A DNA stretch of 64,000 nt from DATJMJ01 sp035503915 (GTDB lineage: Bacteria; Actinomycetota; Acidimicrobiia; Acidimicrobiales; Palsa-688), in NCBI GenBank assembly GCA_035503915.1, contig DATJSU010000022.1, positions 310,001 to 374,000 of the forward strand. The letters run 5' to 3'. Positions 18,081 to 26,267 of the stretch are shown here, piece after piece (the first letter of the stretch is position 1; the number at the start of each line of letters is the position of its first letter). The translations under genes and the position numbers were made by a program. The notes under the pieces were generated by a model that saw only the letters and a list, made by a program, of their open reading frames with translations, was not told the origin of the DNA and made no database searches.

Positions 18081-21000
18081 GTGCCCCGTAGAGGTCGTGC
18101 CGTGGTTTTTCGGTTCCTTGCAATGAAGCTGTCCCACCGTGCCGTCGCAGCGCTTGTCTGCGGCGGTTTGGTAGTTGGTTCGACAGCTTTGGTGAGCACT
18201 TGGGCGAGCGCCGGAGCGTCCTCGGCCGGGCATGTCACCCATGCGGCGAGCAAGGCGCACGAGACCCCAATGGCCCATTTGGACGGCGTCATGCGGGTAC
18301 CGGCTCTCGGAGTGGCGGGTGTGCCTGCCGATGCCAGTTACCTCGGGCCCGCGGCGACGAGTTCCCCCATCGACCTGGATGTCGTCCTCGCTCCGTCGAA
18401 CCCGTCAGCGCTGGCGCAATTTGCGGAAAGCGTCTCGACACCAAGCTCGCCTCAATACCACGACTTCTTGACAGAGCCTCAGTTTGTCGCCGAATTTGGC
18501 CCCCCAGCCTCGGTCTCGGAGGCCACCCAATCCTGGCTCACCTCAGAGGGTTTCAGCGTGAGCCAGCCCTCGCCATTTGTTGTCCAAGCAACGGGCGCGG
18601 TCGCGCAGGCAGCAAGAGCTTTGGGCGTGAGTTTTGGCCGTTATTCGGAGCCAGGAGGTGACACAGGCGTGCTCGCGACCGGCGCTCCTTCGTTGCCATC
18701 CGCGTTGGCCGGAGGTGAAGTCACTGGGATCGTCGGCCTGGACACGTTGGACCGGCTACACGACTTCCTCGCCCCTGCGCGGCCGCGGCTCCACCTCGAC
18801 CGAGCGAAGGCGCGTAGCCGCGGGCGCTCAGCTGAGGCGTCGCCGGTCCACCGCGTCGCCGATGTTTCGACCGACACCTCCGAGTGTGGCAGTGGGGGTT
18901 ATACACCGCAGCAGCTTGCGTTGTCGTACCAGGTGACCGAACTGCAGGCGGCCGGGCAAGATGGTGCCGGAGTGACTATCGCACTACCGGAAATCAATGC
19001 AAGCCTCGACAGTGACGTCAGCGTCTACGACGGATGTGCACAGCTCACTAACCCGGTGAGTGTAGTAGATATAGATGGCGGCCCGACAGATCCACAAGAG
19101 GCTAGTCCCGCTTACGGGCAACCCTGTTCATCTCTACCACCCGGTGACCAGCTTGGCGAACAACAAAACTGCTTGGCGGCTTCAGTGGCCGAAGGCGAGG
19201 CAGACATTGATATTGAGATGGCATCGACTTTGGCGCCTGGGGTGTCGATAGTCGCCTACGAAACAGGGGCGACAGACCAAGACTTGTTTGATGCGATCAG
19301 GCAGATCGTCACGTCAGACACCGCAAAGGTGATCTCCATCAGCGTTGGCCAGTGCGAGGCGAGTGACCCTTCGTTCGCGACCTCGCTTCACGGGTTGTTC
19401 GAGCAGGCAGCTTCGCAGGGACAATCGGTCGTCGTGGCGTCCGGCGACACTGGCTCGGAAGCATGTTTTCCCACAAGTTCATCAGCATGCCTCGACGGGA
19501 CATGTTTGTCTGCGGACGTTCCAGCGTCTGATCCGCTCGTAACCGCTGTTGGCGGTACGGTGCTTACAACCGAAGGTGAGCTTGCTTGGAACGACTGCCT
19601 CGGCACCGGCAATATATCGTGTGCCGAGCAAGAACAACTGGGCGCGAGTGGCGGCGGAGTCACACAGATGAGCACTTTCTCACCTCCACCTGGGCAGCCA
19701 GTGCTCCCGGGCAATAGCAGCGACTTACGAGAACTGCCGGATGTCTCGGCGAATGCCGGCAGTAACAACGACCCGGCCGCGGACGTCTCGTTTTACACGA
19801 GCGGGAGCTGGGGGGAGTGGTTGGGCACCAGCATCCCAACCCCCCTCTGGGGCGGGCTCATCGCCGACCGGGACACGTCCTGCACGACAAGCACCGGTGA
19901 CTTCAACCCGGCCCTTTACTCTCTTTACGACTCTCTCTATGCGGGCTCCCTGTACCCGAGCGGGAAAGACCCAGCGTTCAACCCAATTCCCGATGGCTTT
20001 GTCCTCACAGGCAACGCCTCGACAATCTTCCCGGAACCGGGCAACAACGATTTCACCCAAACACAGGCCGGCAATTACCCGACCGTGTACCCGATCGGGG
20101 CGAGCTACAACATGGTCACGGGGATCGGCTCGCCTAAGGGACCGGGATTGGCGTGTAGTGAGGTTGTCGGGTCGTCCTATGAGGGTCAGGTGGGCCAGCA
20201 GGTGGTTCTTAGCGGCTTGGGCCTCGAAAATGCATCGATCTATTTCGGTCAGGCTCAGGCAACAGTTCTCACTTCTACCGCGACTAGTGTGACAGTGCAA
20301 GTGCCATCAGGCTTTGGCACCGTGCAAATCTCGGCCAAGGGGGTTCTGGGACAAGGACCACCGGGTAGCTTCACTTACGAAGGCACGGCAACCACGTCAA
20401 CGACATTGGCGCAGGGGGGCGGTCCTGGAGGCGTCCCGGGCGGCGGGCTCGGGTTTGTGATCCTGCCCCCGACAACTACCACGTCCTCGACGTCGACGAC
20501 GACCACGAGCACTCCGAGCCCGCCTCCCACGGTGAAGACAGGCGGGCGGTCGCGCGTAGCGCTTGGTTTCTGGATGGCCGGCAGCGACGGCGGGGTTTTC
20601 GGCTTTGGGAAAGCTTCCTACTACGGGTCCCTCCCGTCGATGAAGGTCCGTGTCAAGGACGTTGTCGCGATTGCTCCGGCCCCTGGGGGCACCGGGTACT
20701 GGATGGCTGCAGAGAACGGGACCGTTTACCATTTTGGGTCGGCAGCCAATTTTGGCTCGCTCGCATCTCATGGGGCCCACATGGGCGACATCGTGGGCAT
20801 GGCTGCAAATGCGAATGGTGGCGGCTATTGGCTGCTGTCGTCTCGCGGGCAGGTTTTTGCATTTGGGCACGCGCGCAATTTCGGCTCCGTAGAGGTTCCT
20901 GGCGCCGGCGTCGGCAAAATAATCGGGATCGCTTCGTCGCCTGATGGCAGAGGTTATTGGGTTGCGAGCTCGAACGGGACGGTCTGGCACTTTGGCGACG

Positions 21001-21338
21001 CTGCCAACTTGAGTGCGCCAAAGGATCTCGGCCGTGTGCTCTCAGGGATCGTCGCCATCGCAGCGAACCCGGTTGGGGAGGGGTACTGGCTTGTAGCTGG
21101 CAACGGCACCATCTACAACTTCGGCTCGGCTCCAAGGTTCACCGCTTCAGCAGCACCTGCAGGTAAACAGACCGGCGGCAAGGCCGTAGTGGGAGTGGCT
21201 CCGAGCGCTGACGGGCTTGGGCTGTGGACCGTGACGGCAAACGGGGTGGTGACCAACTACGGGGACGCTACCCCCCAGCGTTCGCTGCGGAGCCTAAAGG
21301 TCGTGACAAGCTCGGTCGTGGCGGCGGCGGCGCTGTAA
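18081..21338 (+). CDS. Secreted sedolisin (S53) peptidase with TIG-like domain and six C-terminal repeats
   Basis: A 1085-aa exported serine-carboxyl peptidase. Order of parts: signal peptide (hydrophobic core VAALVCGGLVVGSTALV, residues ~21-45); activation prodomain (~70-260); S53 catalytic domain with E373 and D377 (EADID), oxyanion D456 (SGDTGS) and nucleophile S584 (GTSIPTP); a TIG/IPT-like domain (~694-765); a Gly- and Thr/Ser/Pro-rich linker; and six repeats of about 45 residues from ~829 to the end, each with GYW..ASxGxVxxFG. Sedolisins act at low pH, which suits an acidic habitat. The GTG at 18081 is behind a -10; the ATG at 18123 would give a shorter signal peptide. Confidence 0.9.
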   Translation: MPRRGRAVVFRFLAMKLSHRAVAALVCGGLVVGSTALVSTWASAGASSAGHVTHAASKAHETPMAHLDGVMRVPALGVAGVPADASYLGPAATSSPIDLDVVLAPSNPSALAQFAESVSTPSSPQYHDFLTEPQFVAEFGPPASVSEATQSWLTSEGFSVSQPSPFVVQATGAVAQAARALGVSFGRYSEPGGDTGVLATGAPSLPSALAGGEVTGIVGLDTLDRLHDFLAPARPRLHLDRAKARSRGRSAEASPVHRVADVSTDTSECGSGGYTPQQLALSYQVTELQAAGQDGAGVTIALPEINASLDSDVSVYDGCAQLTNPVSVVDIDGGPTDPQEASPAYGQPCSSLPPGDQLGEQQNCLAASVAEGEADIDIEMASTLAPGVSIVAYETGATDQDLFDAIRQIVTSDTAKVISISVGQCEASDPSFATSLHGLFEQAASQGQSVVVASGDTGSEACFPTSSSACLDGTCLSADVPASDPLVTAVGGTVLTTEGELAWNDCLGTGNISCAEQEQLGASGGGVTQMSTFSPPPGQPVLPGNSSDLRELPDVSANAGSNNDPAADVSFYTSGSWGEWLGTSIPTPLWGGLIADRDTSCTTSTGDFNPALYSLYDSLYAGSLYPSGKDPAFNPIPDGFVLTGNASTIFPEPGNNDFTQTQAGNYPTVYPIGASYNMVTGIGSPKGPGLACSEVVGSSYEGQVGQQVVLSGLGLENASIYFGQAQATVLTSTATSVTVQVPSGFGTVQISAKGVLGQGPPGSFTYEGTATTSTTLAQGGGPGGVPGGGLGFVILPPTTTTSSTSTTTTSTPSPPPTVKTGGRSRVALGFWMAGSDGGVFGFGKASYYGSLPSMKVRVKDVVAIAPAPGGTGYWMAAENGTVYHFGSAANFGSLASHGAHMGDIVGMAANANGGGYWLLSSRGQVFAFGHARNFGSVEVPGAGVGKIIGIASSPDGRGYWVASSNGTVWHFGDAANLSAPKDLGRVLSGIVAIAANPVGEGYWLVAGNGTIYNFGSAPRFTASAAPAGKQTGGKAVVGVAPSADGLGLWTVTANGVVTNYGDATPQRSLRSLKVVTSSVVAAAAL
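20565..21335 (+). repeat. Six protein-level GYW/FG repeats in the sedolisin
   Basis: Repeats begin GFWMAGSDGGVFGFG, GYWMAAENGTVYHFG, GYWLLSSRGQVFAFG, GYWVASSNGTVWHFG, GYWLVAGNGTIYNFG and GLWTVTANGVVTNYG. Six such units suggest a six-bladed beta-propeller. Similar repeats are frequent in secreted actinobacterial proteins and could bind cell wall or substrate. Confidence 0.75.
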
Positions 21339-21376
21339 CCCGTGCTGTTAGCCAGTGGTAAGCGCTCGACAGTTTC

Positions 21377-21382
21377 TATCCT
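21377..21382 (+). promoter_or_regulatory. -10 element for the 69-aa protein gene
   Basis: TATCCT ends 6 nt before the ATG at 21389; leaderless arrangement. Confidence 0.45.
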
Positions 21383-21388
21383 TCTGAC

Positions 21389-21598
21389 ATGGCTGCCACT
21401 TTTGAGGACCTCGGAGCCCGCCTAGAAGTCATCGCCGAAGAGCTCGCAGAGCTTGCTCATGCAAGCCTGCGCGAAGCTGTCCGCACGGGTAAGGCGGCCG
21501 CGAGTGCCGAAGAGCGCCAGATCGCACGTGCCAGGCGATCGGTGTTGAAGGCTGCCGCGATACTCGCCAGGAGGGCGGACAGTACCGAGCTCGACTAG
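21389..21598 (+). CDS. Small helical hypothetical protein
   Basis: A 69-aa, charged, all-helical protein (FEDLGARLEVIAEELAEL, then EERQIARARRSVLKAAAILARRA). No known domain recognised. It stands alone 50 bp after the sedolisin, with its own -10 immediately upstream and a strong hairpin just downstream, which supports it as a real independently transcribed gene. A coiled-coil or DNA-associated role is possible but unproven. Confidence 0.65.
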   Translation: MAATFEDLGARLEVIAEELAELAHASLREAVRTGKAAASAEERQIARARRSVLKAAAILARRADSTELD

Positions 21599-21621
21599 CG
21601 GACCGTGAACACCCGCGAGCG

Positions 21622-21665
21622 TTAAACAAAAGCGAGCCGGGGCCCCCACCGGCCCCGGCTCGCTT
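21622..21665 (-). terminator. Strong intrinsic terminator of yceI (bidirectional hairpin)
   Basis: A perfect 15-bp stem (21630-21644 with 21651-21665) closes a 6-nt loop. Read on the minus strand it is followed by TTTTGTTT, a proper U-tract, so it ends the yceI transcript. On the plus strand the same hairpin may also end the 69-aa protein mRNA, but without a U-tract. Confidence 0.85.
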
Positions 21666-21843
21666 CTGTGGGCGGCCGCCCGCCAGCGGCCTGCCCCGTA
21701 CTCCATACCCCCTTTGCTGGCCACGCAACCCCTGGGCAGGCGCGCTCGCACGAGGTTGCCCTCGCCGGCCCGAGCGCCCGGCCCGTCGGAGCTGGGGCTT
21801 GGGAGAGCGGCCGCTTGAGCGCCGCCGGCCGATTGGCGGGGGA

Positions 21844-22416
21844 CTAGTTGGCCTTGACGGCGGCCAGCTCGAGCTCGAGGTTGATCTTCTCGCTCACCAG
21901 CACGCCGCCGGCTTCGAGCGCCACGTTCCAGTTGACACCCCAGTCCTTGCGGTTGATGGTGGTGCCGCCCTCAAAGCCGACGCGGGTGTTGCCCCAAGGG
22001 TCGATCGTGGAGCCCGTGTGCTCCAAGTCAATGGTGACGGGCTTGGTGACGCCGCGGATCGTGAGGTCTCCGGTGACCTTGAAGTTTGCCTCGTTCACGC
22101 GCTCCACGTCCGTGGTCTTGAAGATGATCTCGGGGTACTGGTCGACCGCCAGGAAGTCGTTTGTGCGCAGGTGGTTGTCACGGTCGGCGTTGCGGGTGTC
22201 GATGCTCGCGACCTTGATCTCGAGCTCGAAGTGCGAGTTGCTCGGGTTCTCCGCGTCGATGAAGCCCGAGCCCTCGAACTCGTTGAACGCGCCGCGAACC
22301 TTGGTCACCATCGCATGCCGGGCCGAGAACCCTACGCGGCTGTGAGCTGCGTCGAGCGTGTAGGTACCCGTCAGGGTGGTGGGGGGCCTCGTGGCTGTGG
22401 CCTCTACAGGGGTCAT
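21844..22416 (-). CDS. YceI family protein
   Basis: A 190-aa lipocalin-like beta-barrel of the YceI family, whose members bind isoprenoid-type lipids such as polyprenols. Typical segments: YTLDAAHSRVGFSARHAMV near the N-terminus, VRGAFNEFEGSGFID, FKTTDVERV, VTGDLTIRGVTKPVTIDLE and a final LELAAVKAN. No signal peptide, so it is probably cytoplasmic, as in many actinobacteria. The ATG at 22416 has a GAGAG ribosome-binding site; a TTG at 22434 is a weaker alternative. It is divergent from the MarR gene and probably its target. Confidence 0.9.
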   Translation of the reverse strand: MTPVEATATRPPTTLTGTYTLDAAHSRVGFSARHAMVTKVRGAFNEFEGSGFIDAENPSNSHFELEIKVASIDTRNADRDNHLRTNDFLAVDQYPEIIFKTTDVERVNEANFKVTGDLTIRGVTKPVTIDLEHTGSTIDPWGNTRVGFEGGTTINRKDWGVNWNVALEAGGVLVSEKINLELELAAVKAN

Positions 22417-22472
22417 TGTTGGGCTCTCTTTCAAATCGGGTGTGTCGGTCTTTCAAGGGAGTGCAACATAGA

Positions 22473-22513
22473 GGATATATCCACTATTCCCGACTGGAGG
22501 ACGTATCTACTAT
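22473..22513. promoter_or_regulatory. Candidate MarR operator between yceI and marR
   Basis: The AT-rich divergent gap holds a perfect 10-bp palindrome GGATATATCC at 22473-22482 and two direct repeats, TATCCACTAT (22478-22487) and TATCTACTAT (22504-22513), 26 bp apart. They lie over the expected promoters of both genes, the place for an autoregulated MarR operator. Confidence 0.45.
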
Positions 22514-22525
22514 CTGCGCGCTGGC

Positions 22526-22531
22526 TATCCT
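22526..22531 (+). promoter_or_regulatory. -10 element for marR
   Basis: TATCCT ends 8 nt before the marR ATG at 22540 with no ribosome-binding site between; leaderless arrangement next to the putative operator. Confidence 0.45.
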
Positions 22532-22539
22532 TTCTCGCA

Positions 22540-23082
22540 ATGAGCGCACCGAGGTGGCTTGACGGGGAGGAACAAAGAGCCTGGATGTCCCTCCAGATGA
22601 TGCACCTGCGCCTCAACGCTGCACTTACCCACGACCTTGCCGTCAATTCTGAGCTGAGCTTGCAGGACTATGTGGTATTGGTGGCCCTCACAGCCGAGGC
22701 GGAGGGCAGGTTGCGCCTCTTCGAGCTTGGCCAGCTCCTCGGGTGGGAAAAGAGCCGCATCAGCCACCAGGTGAGCCGGATGGTGGAGCGCGGGCAGGTG
22801 AAGAAGTACGAGTGCCGGTCGGACCGGAGGGGTCAGTTTGTGGAGGTCACTCCGAGCGGTCGAGCGGCAATCGAAGCAGCGGCTCCGAGCCACGTTGAGG
22901 CGGTTAGACGGCTGTTCGTCGACAGCTTGAGCCGTGAGCAGCTCCAACAGGTTGCCGAGGTGGCCGAGACGGTGCTGCAGGCAGTCAAGGAGGAGACGGC
23001 GCGGACGTGCCCAAACCTCGAGGGTGAGCTCGAAGCGGATAAGGAGGCGTCCGGGGACAAGGAGCGCGACGAGCCTGGCTGA
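22540..23082 (+). CDS. MarR family transcriptional regulator
   Basis: A 180-aa winged-helix regulator. The recognition region LFELGQLLGWEKSRISHQVSRMVERGQVKK and the wing SDRRGQFVEVTPSGRAAIEAA are clear MarR features, preceded by an N-terminal dimerisation helix and followed by C-terminal helices and a charged tail. MarR proteins usually repress themselves and a divergent gene, here yceI. The open frame runs far upstream of 22540, but the sequence before it overlaps yceI and its promoter and is not MarR-like, so the ATG at 22540 is the start. Confidence 0.9.
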   Translation: MSAPRWLDGEEQRAWMSLQMMHLRLNAALTHDLAVNSELSLQDYVVLVALTAEAEGRLRLFELGQLLGWEKSRISHQVSRMVERGQVKKYECRSDRRGQFVEVTPSGRAAIEAAAPSHVEAVRRLFVDSLSREQLQQVAEVAETVLQAVKEETARTCPNLEGELEADKEASGDKERDEPG

Positions 23083-23085
23083 ACT

Positions 23086-23105
23086 GCCCGAGGCCCAGCT
23101 CGGGC
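23086..23105 (+). terminator. Possible terminator hairpin after marR
   Basis: A 7-bp GC stem (23086-23092 with 23099-23105) lies just past the marR stop, without a T-run. Weak support. Confidence 0.3.
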
Positions 23106-23195
23106 CGAGGCGCTGGCGAGATGTCAGGTAGCCGGCAAGGCTTCAGCCCTGAGCACATCATGCTCGCATTTGGGACCGCAAGAGCGAGCCTGGTA

Positions 23196-24335
23196 TTAGG
23201 TGGTTGCCGCCCCGCTGGGCGGGCTTGCAGCGCGAGCTGTCTGGCAGGCCGGCACGGGCACCCCTTGGGGAGGCGGCGGCGCGCTCGGGAGGCAGTTGAG
23301 GGCGTCGATCAGCTGGCGGAGTTGCGCGTAGGAGTGACGGTTGAAGCTAAGTGCCACCCTCGCGAGCTCCAGGTGGTCTCCTTCCCTCACTTCTGCTGGG
23401 AGCGGCCCGGGAAGAGCCTCGATGCGACCGTTCATCGCTATGGCGCCGAACTCCTCGGAAAGCGACGCCACCTCGGCCGAAGTCGGCTGGGCCCGCAGGC
23501 GTAGGACAAGGCGGTCGCCCACCCAGCGCAGCGACTGGTAATTGCGGTAGAAGCCGAGGATCTCGCCGGCCGCTTCGAGAACGTCATCGGTTATGAGGAA
23601 GAGGCTGGCGTCGTCCGGGGAGATGAGACCGCGGCCGGCCACCTCGTCCCGAACGAAGCGCTCCCACGCTTGCCAGTAACTGCCCCCTGGGACTTCCAGC
23701 AGGACTACCGGTGCAGGCTGGGCCTTGCCGGTTTGGAGCAGGGTCAGGAGCTCGAAAGACTCGTCCAGCGTCCCAAAGCCACCCGGGAGCACGGCGTAGC
23801 CATCCGACTCCTTTACGAGCAGAAGCTTGCGGGTAAAGAAGTACTTCATCGAGACCAGCTTGGGGTCCGACACGATGAACTGGTTTGGCTGCTGCTCGAA
23901 GGGTAGACGGATGTTGATCCCGAAGCTGTGGCCGGGCCCGGCACCCTCGAGCCCCGCAGCCATGATCCCGGGGCCGGCACCCGTCACAGTCGACCAGCGG
24001 AGCGAGGCGAGCCGTGAGGCCAGGTCGCGCGCTTGTGCGTAAAGGGGGTCGCTCGGCAGGGTCCGGGCCGAGCCGAACATCGTTATCTTTCGGGTGCTCC
24101 GGTAGGGCGCGAAGACTTCGAACCCTTCTCTCATCTCGCGCAAGGCAGCATTTGCGATCTTGAGGTCGAGCCGGTCCGGGTGCCCCTGGGCCAAGCGGAC
24201 GACGTTGAGCAGCATGTCTTGGAGCTGGTCGCGGTTGGCCGTCACCCCGAGCGTGTCGAGCAGCTCCTGGATTTGGTGGTCGACCTCGGGGACCCCGCTC
24301 GCGCGGCCCGGGTCGGCGGCATTGCCTTTAGTCAC
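23196..24335 (-). CDS. LOG family (lysine decarboxylase-like) protein
   Basis: A 379-aa Rossmann-fold protein of the LOG family, whose characterised members release cytokinin bases from nucleotides by phosphoribohydrolase action. The catalytic motif PGGFGTLDE and the upstream GAGPGIMAAGLEGA are intact; KITMFGSARTLPSDP begins the fold near residue 85. It is longer than plant-like LOG proteins (about 200 aa), with N-terminal helices and a C-terminal extension ending in a Pro/Ala-rich tail. It starts with GTG 3 bp after pgl and is the last gene of the pentose-phosphate operon. Its substrate in bacteria is not certain. Confidence 0.85.
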   Translation of the reverse strand: MTKGNAADPGRASGVPEVDHQIQELLDTLGVTANRDQLQDMLLNVVRLAQGHPDRLDLKIANAALREMREGFEVFAPYRSTRKITMFGSARTLPSDPLYAQARDLASRLASLRWSTVTGAGPGIMAAGLEGAGPGHSFGINIRLPFEQQPNQFIVSDPKLVSMKYFFTRKLLLVKESDGYAVLPGGFGTLDESFELLTLLQTGKAQPAPVVLLEVPGGSYWQAWERFVRDEVAGRGLISPDDASLFLITDDVLEAAGEILGFYRNYQSLRWVGDRLVLRLRAQPTSAEVASLSEEFGAIAMNGRIEALPGPLPAEVREGDHLELARVALSFNRHSYAQLRQLIDALNCLPSAPPPPQGVPVPACQTARAASPPSGAATT

Positions 24336-24338
24336 CGG

Positions 24339-25010
24339 TCAGAGCGAGCGCGGCGCTGCTTGTCGGTCGACGAGCCACAGCACTCGCCCGGCTCGCACCC
24401 GTGCCGCCGGCAGGTCTTGACCTGCATAGACCGCTTCCATGGCTTCCCGCTTCGCCGGACCGGCGACGGTGAAAATTACCAGCCGGGCGCGGGCGATCCC
24501 GGCGTAAGTCAAGGTCATGCGGCGGTGCTTGTTGCGGCCGTTGGGGTCCTCGCTGAAGGCGACGAGCTGGCCCGGGTCGGCGTCCAGCGCGACAGAACCG
24601 GGGAAAAGGCTCGCAGTGTGCCCATCGGGCCCCATCCCGAGGTGAACCACGTCGAGTTGGCCCACCTCGCCCAGGCGCAGTTGGTAAGCATCGATGCCTT
24701 CCTCACAGCGCATCGGGTAGACGGCGTTGGCAGCGCCGATCTGTTCGAGCAGCGCCTGGCGAGCGAGGAGCTCGTTCGAGTCCGGGTGGTCGGGGGGCAC
24801 GCAAGACTCGTCACCCCAGAAGAAATTGACGGCCATCCAATCGATCGCCTTGGTGCCCTCGGCCGCGAGACGCTGATAGCACGTGCGCGCGGTCTCACCC
24901 CCCGAAAGGGCAATGTCGAACTCTTCGCCTGGGCGGTTGGTGAAGGCCGAGACCACCTCTCGGGCAAAGGCACCCGGTAGGTCGTCGACCACTACCAGCT
25001 CTCCGTTCAC
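24339..25010 (-). CDS. pgl: 6-phosphogluconolactonase (DevB type)
   Basis: Hydrolyses 6-phosphogluconolactone, the product of Zwf. The 223-aa protein has the SugarP-isomerase fold motifs ALSGGETART, FFWGDESCVPPDHPDSN and GMGPDGHTASLFPG, diagnostic of DevB-type Pgl. GTG start. It follows opcA by 111 bp on the same strand, directly after the dehydrogenase it serves. Confidence 0.94.
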   Translation of the reverse strand: MNGELVVVDDLPGAFAREVVSAFTNRPGEEFDIALSGGETARTCYQRLAAEGTKAIDWMAVNFFWGDESCVPPDHPDSNELLARQALLEQIGAANAVYPMRCEEGIDAYQLRLGEVGQLDVVHLGMGPDGHTASLFPGSVALDADPGQLVAFSEDPNGRNKHRRMTLTYAGIARARLVIFTVAGPAKREAMEAVYAGQDLPAARVRAGRVLWLVDRQAAPRSL

Positions 25011-25121
25011 GGCGTCGACCCTAGTGCCCGGCGGGGCGCTCGCAGGGGCGCCAAAGTGAGGGCGGTCAAGACCTCGGCCTCCTCGGGAGGCAGTATTGGC
25101 GGCCAGGCTTAGAGGCCAGCC

Positions 25122-26267
25122 TCAGGAGGCCAGCGTGGCGGCGGCGGCGAGCGCGCGTTCCCAGACCCGGTCGGCTCGCAAGTTGGAGATCGCCGCCCCG
25201 AGAGCCGACGTCAGTGAATCGTCAGGGAGCGGCAGCGCTTGGCTGTGCGAGGGGCCGCCTTCAACGTTGGCCGTTGCCCAGACCGCCCGCGTCCGGTCGT
25301 CTCGGTGGACATGGAAAGTACCGTGCTGGTCAGCGACGTCGGCTTCCAACGTGATGTCGACGTGCTTTGCATCCTGAAGGACTAGCTCTCGAGCGCGCAG
25401 GTCTAGCTGGGCCATGAGCCAGCCCCCCAGCATGTGGCGCGGGCCTGGTTTGCCCGTGACCGTCGCCTGGTTGATACCCCCGAGGAAGGCCCGGTTGTGC
25501 TCAGGTACAAAGAGGCCGGCAAGCAGTTCGCGCCATGGCTGGAGACGTACCCAGGAAAGGTCGACTACAGGGCGGTGGTTCGAGAGCTCGAGGAGAGTGC
25601 GGTAGGCGTGCCCGATCACGGCGGCGGCGGGGCCGACGTCCCGAGTGTCCACCAAGAGAGCCGAGGCAATCCCCAGCAATGGGTCCGTAGGGCTCGGCAG
25701 CTCCCAGGGGAACCACATCAGCGCCGGCAGGTCGGCGAGCACGAACGGGCTCACGATGGAGGCAAGGTGAGAGGCAGCTTGCCCGCCCACGCGGAGGCGG
25801 ATCTCCTCGAAGAAAACAGGGTGCTCCGCCCCTTCAGGTGGCTGCGCGCGCCAAAGGCAAGCGCTGGCATCTATCGTTGGGGTGCTGTCAGGGTCGGGCT
25901 GCAGGAGGACAACCCGGCAGGGGTGATGCGCGCCAAGCGACCTGACCGAAGCGACGAAGTCCTCGAGGTCGTCCTCGCCGCTCGAAACCATGACAAGGGT
26001 CATCACCGCGGTCCGGGTACCGGCTTCCCGTCCCGACGCTTCCTTGCGCAGCTCGGGGAGGGCGGCTATCACTTGGTCGATGCTCGTATTGGCCTTTTGC
26101 CAAGAATGGACGGCCTGAGGGCCGTAACCAGCGGTGTCGGCACCCGTGGCACCCCCCGCCTGTCCCGCGCTGTTCGCCTTGCCGTCTGTGCTCTCTGCAC
26201 CGCCCTCTGCGCCGTCATGACCCGCTGGGTTGGCCGGCTCGGGCGAGGGAGTTACGGCGTCCGCCAT
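25122..26267 (-). CDS. opcA: OpcA, glucose-6-phosphate dehydrogenase assembly protein
   Basis: OpcA activates or assembles G6PD in cyanobacteria and actinobacteria and is nearly always next to zwf, as here. The 381-aa product begins with a low-complexity Ala/Gly/Glu region (~1-55) and continues with the conserved OpcA core, including RTAVMTLVMVSSGEDD, LPALMWFPWELPSPTDP and DLSWVRLQPWRELLAGLF. The ATG at 26267 overlaps zwf by 16 bp; the open frame upstream of it lies inside zwf and looks non-coding. Confidence 0.92.
   Translation of the reverse strand: MADAVTPSPEPANPAGHDGAEGGAESTDGKANSAGQAGGATGADTAGYGPQAVHSWQKANTSIDQVIAALPELRKEASGREAGTRTAVMTLVMVSSGEDDLEDFVASVRSLGAHHPCRVVLLQPDPDSTPTIDASACLWRAQPPEGAEHPVFFEEIRLRVGGQAASHLASIVSPFVLADLPALMWFPWELPSPTDPLLGIASALLVDTRDVGPAAAVIGHAYRTLLELSNHRPVVDLSWVRLQPWRELLAGLFVPEHNRAFLGGINQATVTGKPGPRHMLGGWLMAQLDLRARELVLQDAKHVDITLEADVADQHGTFHVHRDDRTRAVWATANVEGGPSHSQALPLPDDSLTSALGAAISNLRADRVWERALAAAATLAS

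Noticed and set aside
21799..22539. N-terminal extension of the MarR frame by almost 250 codons
   Set aside because: It runs antisense through yceI and the divergent promoters; MarR homology begins at 22540.
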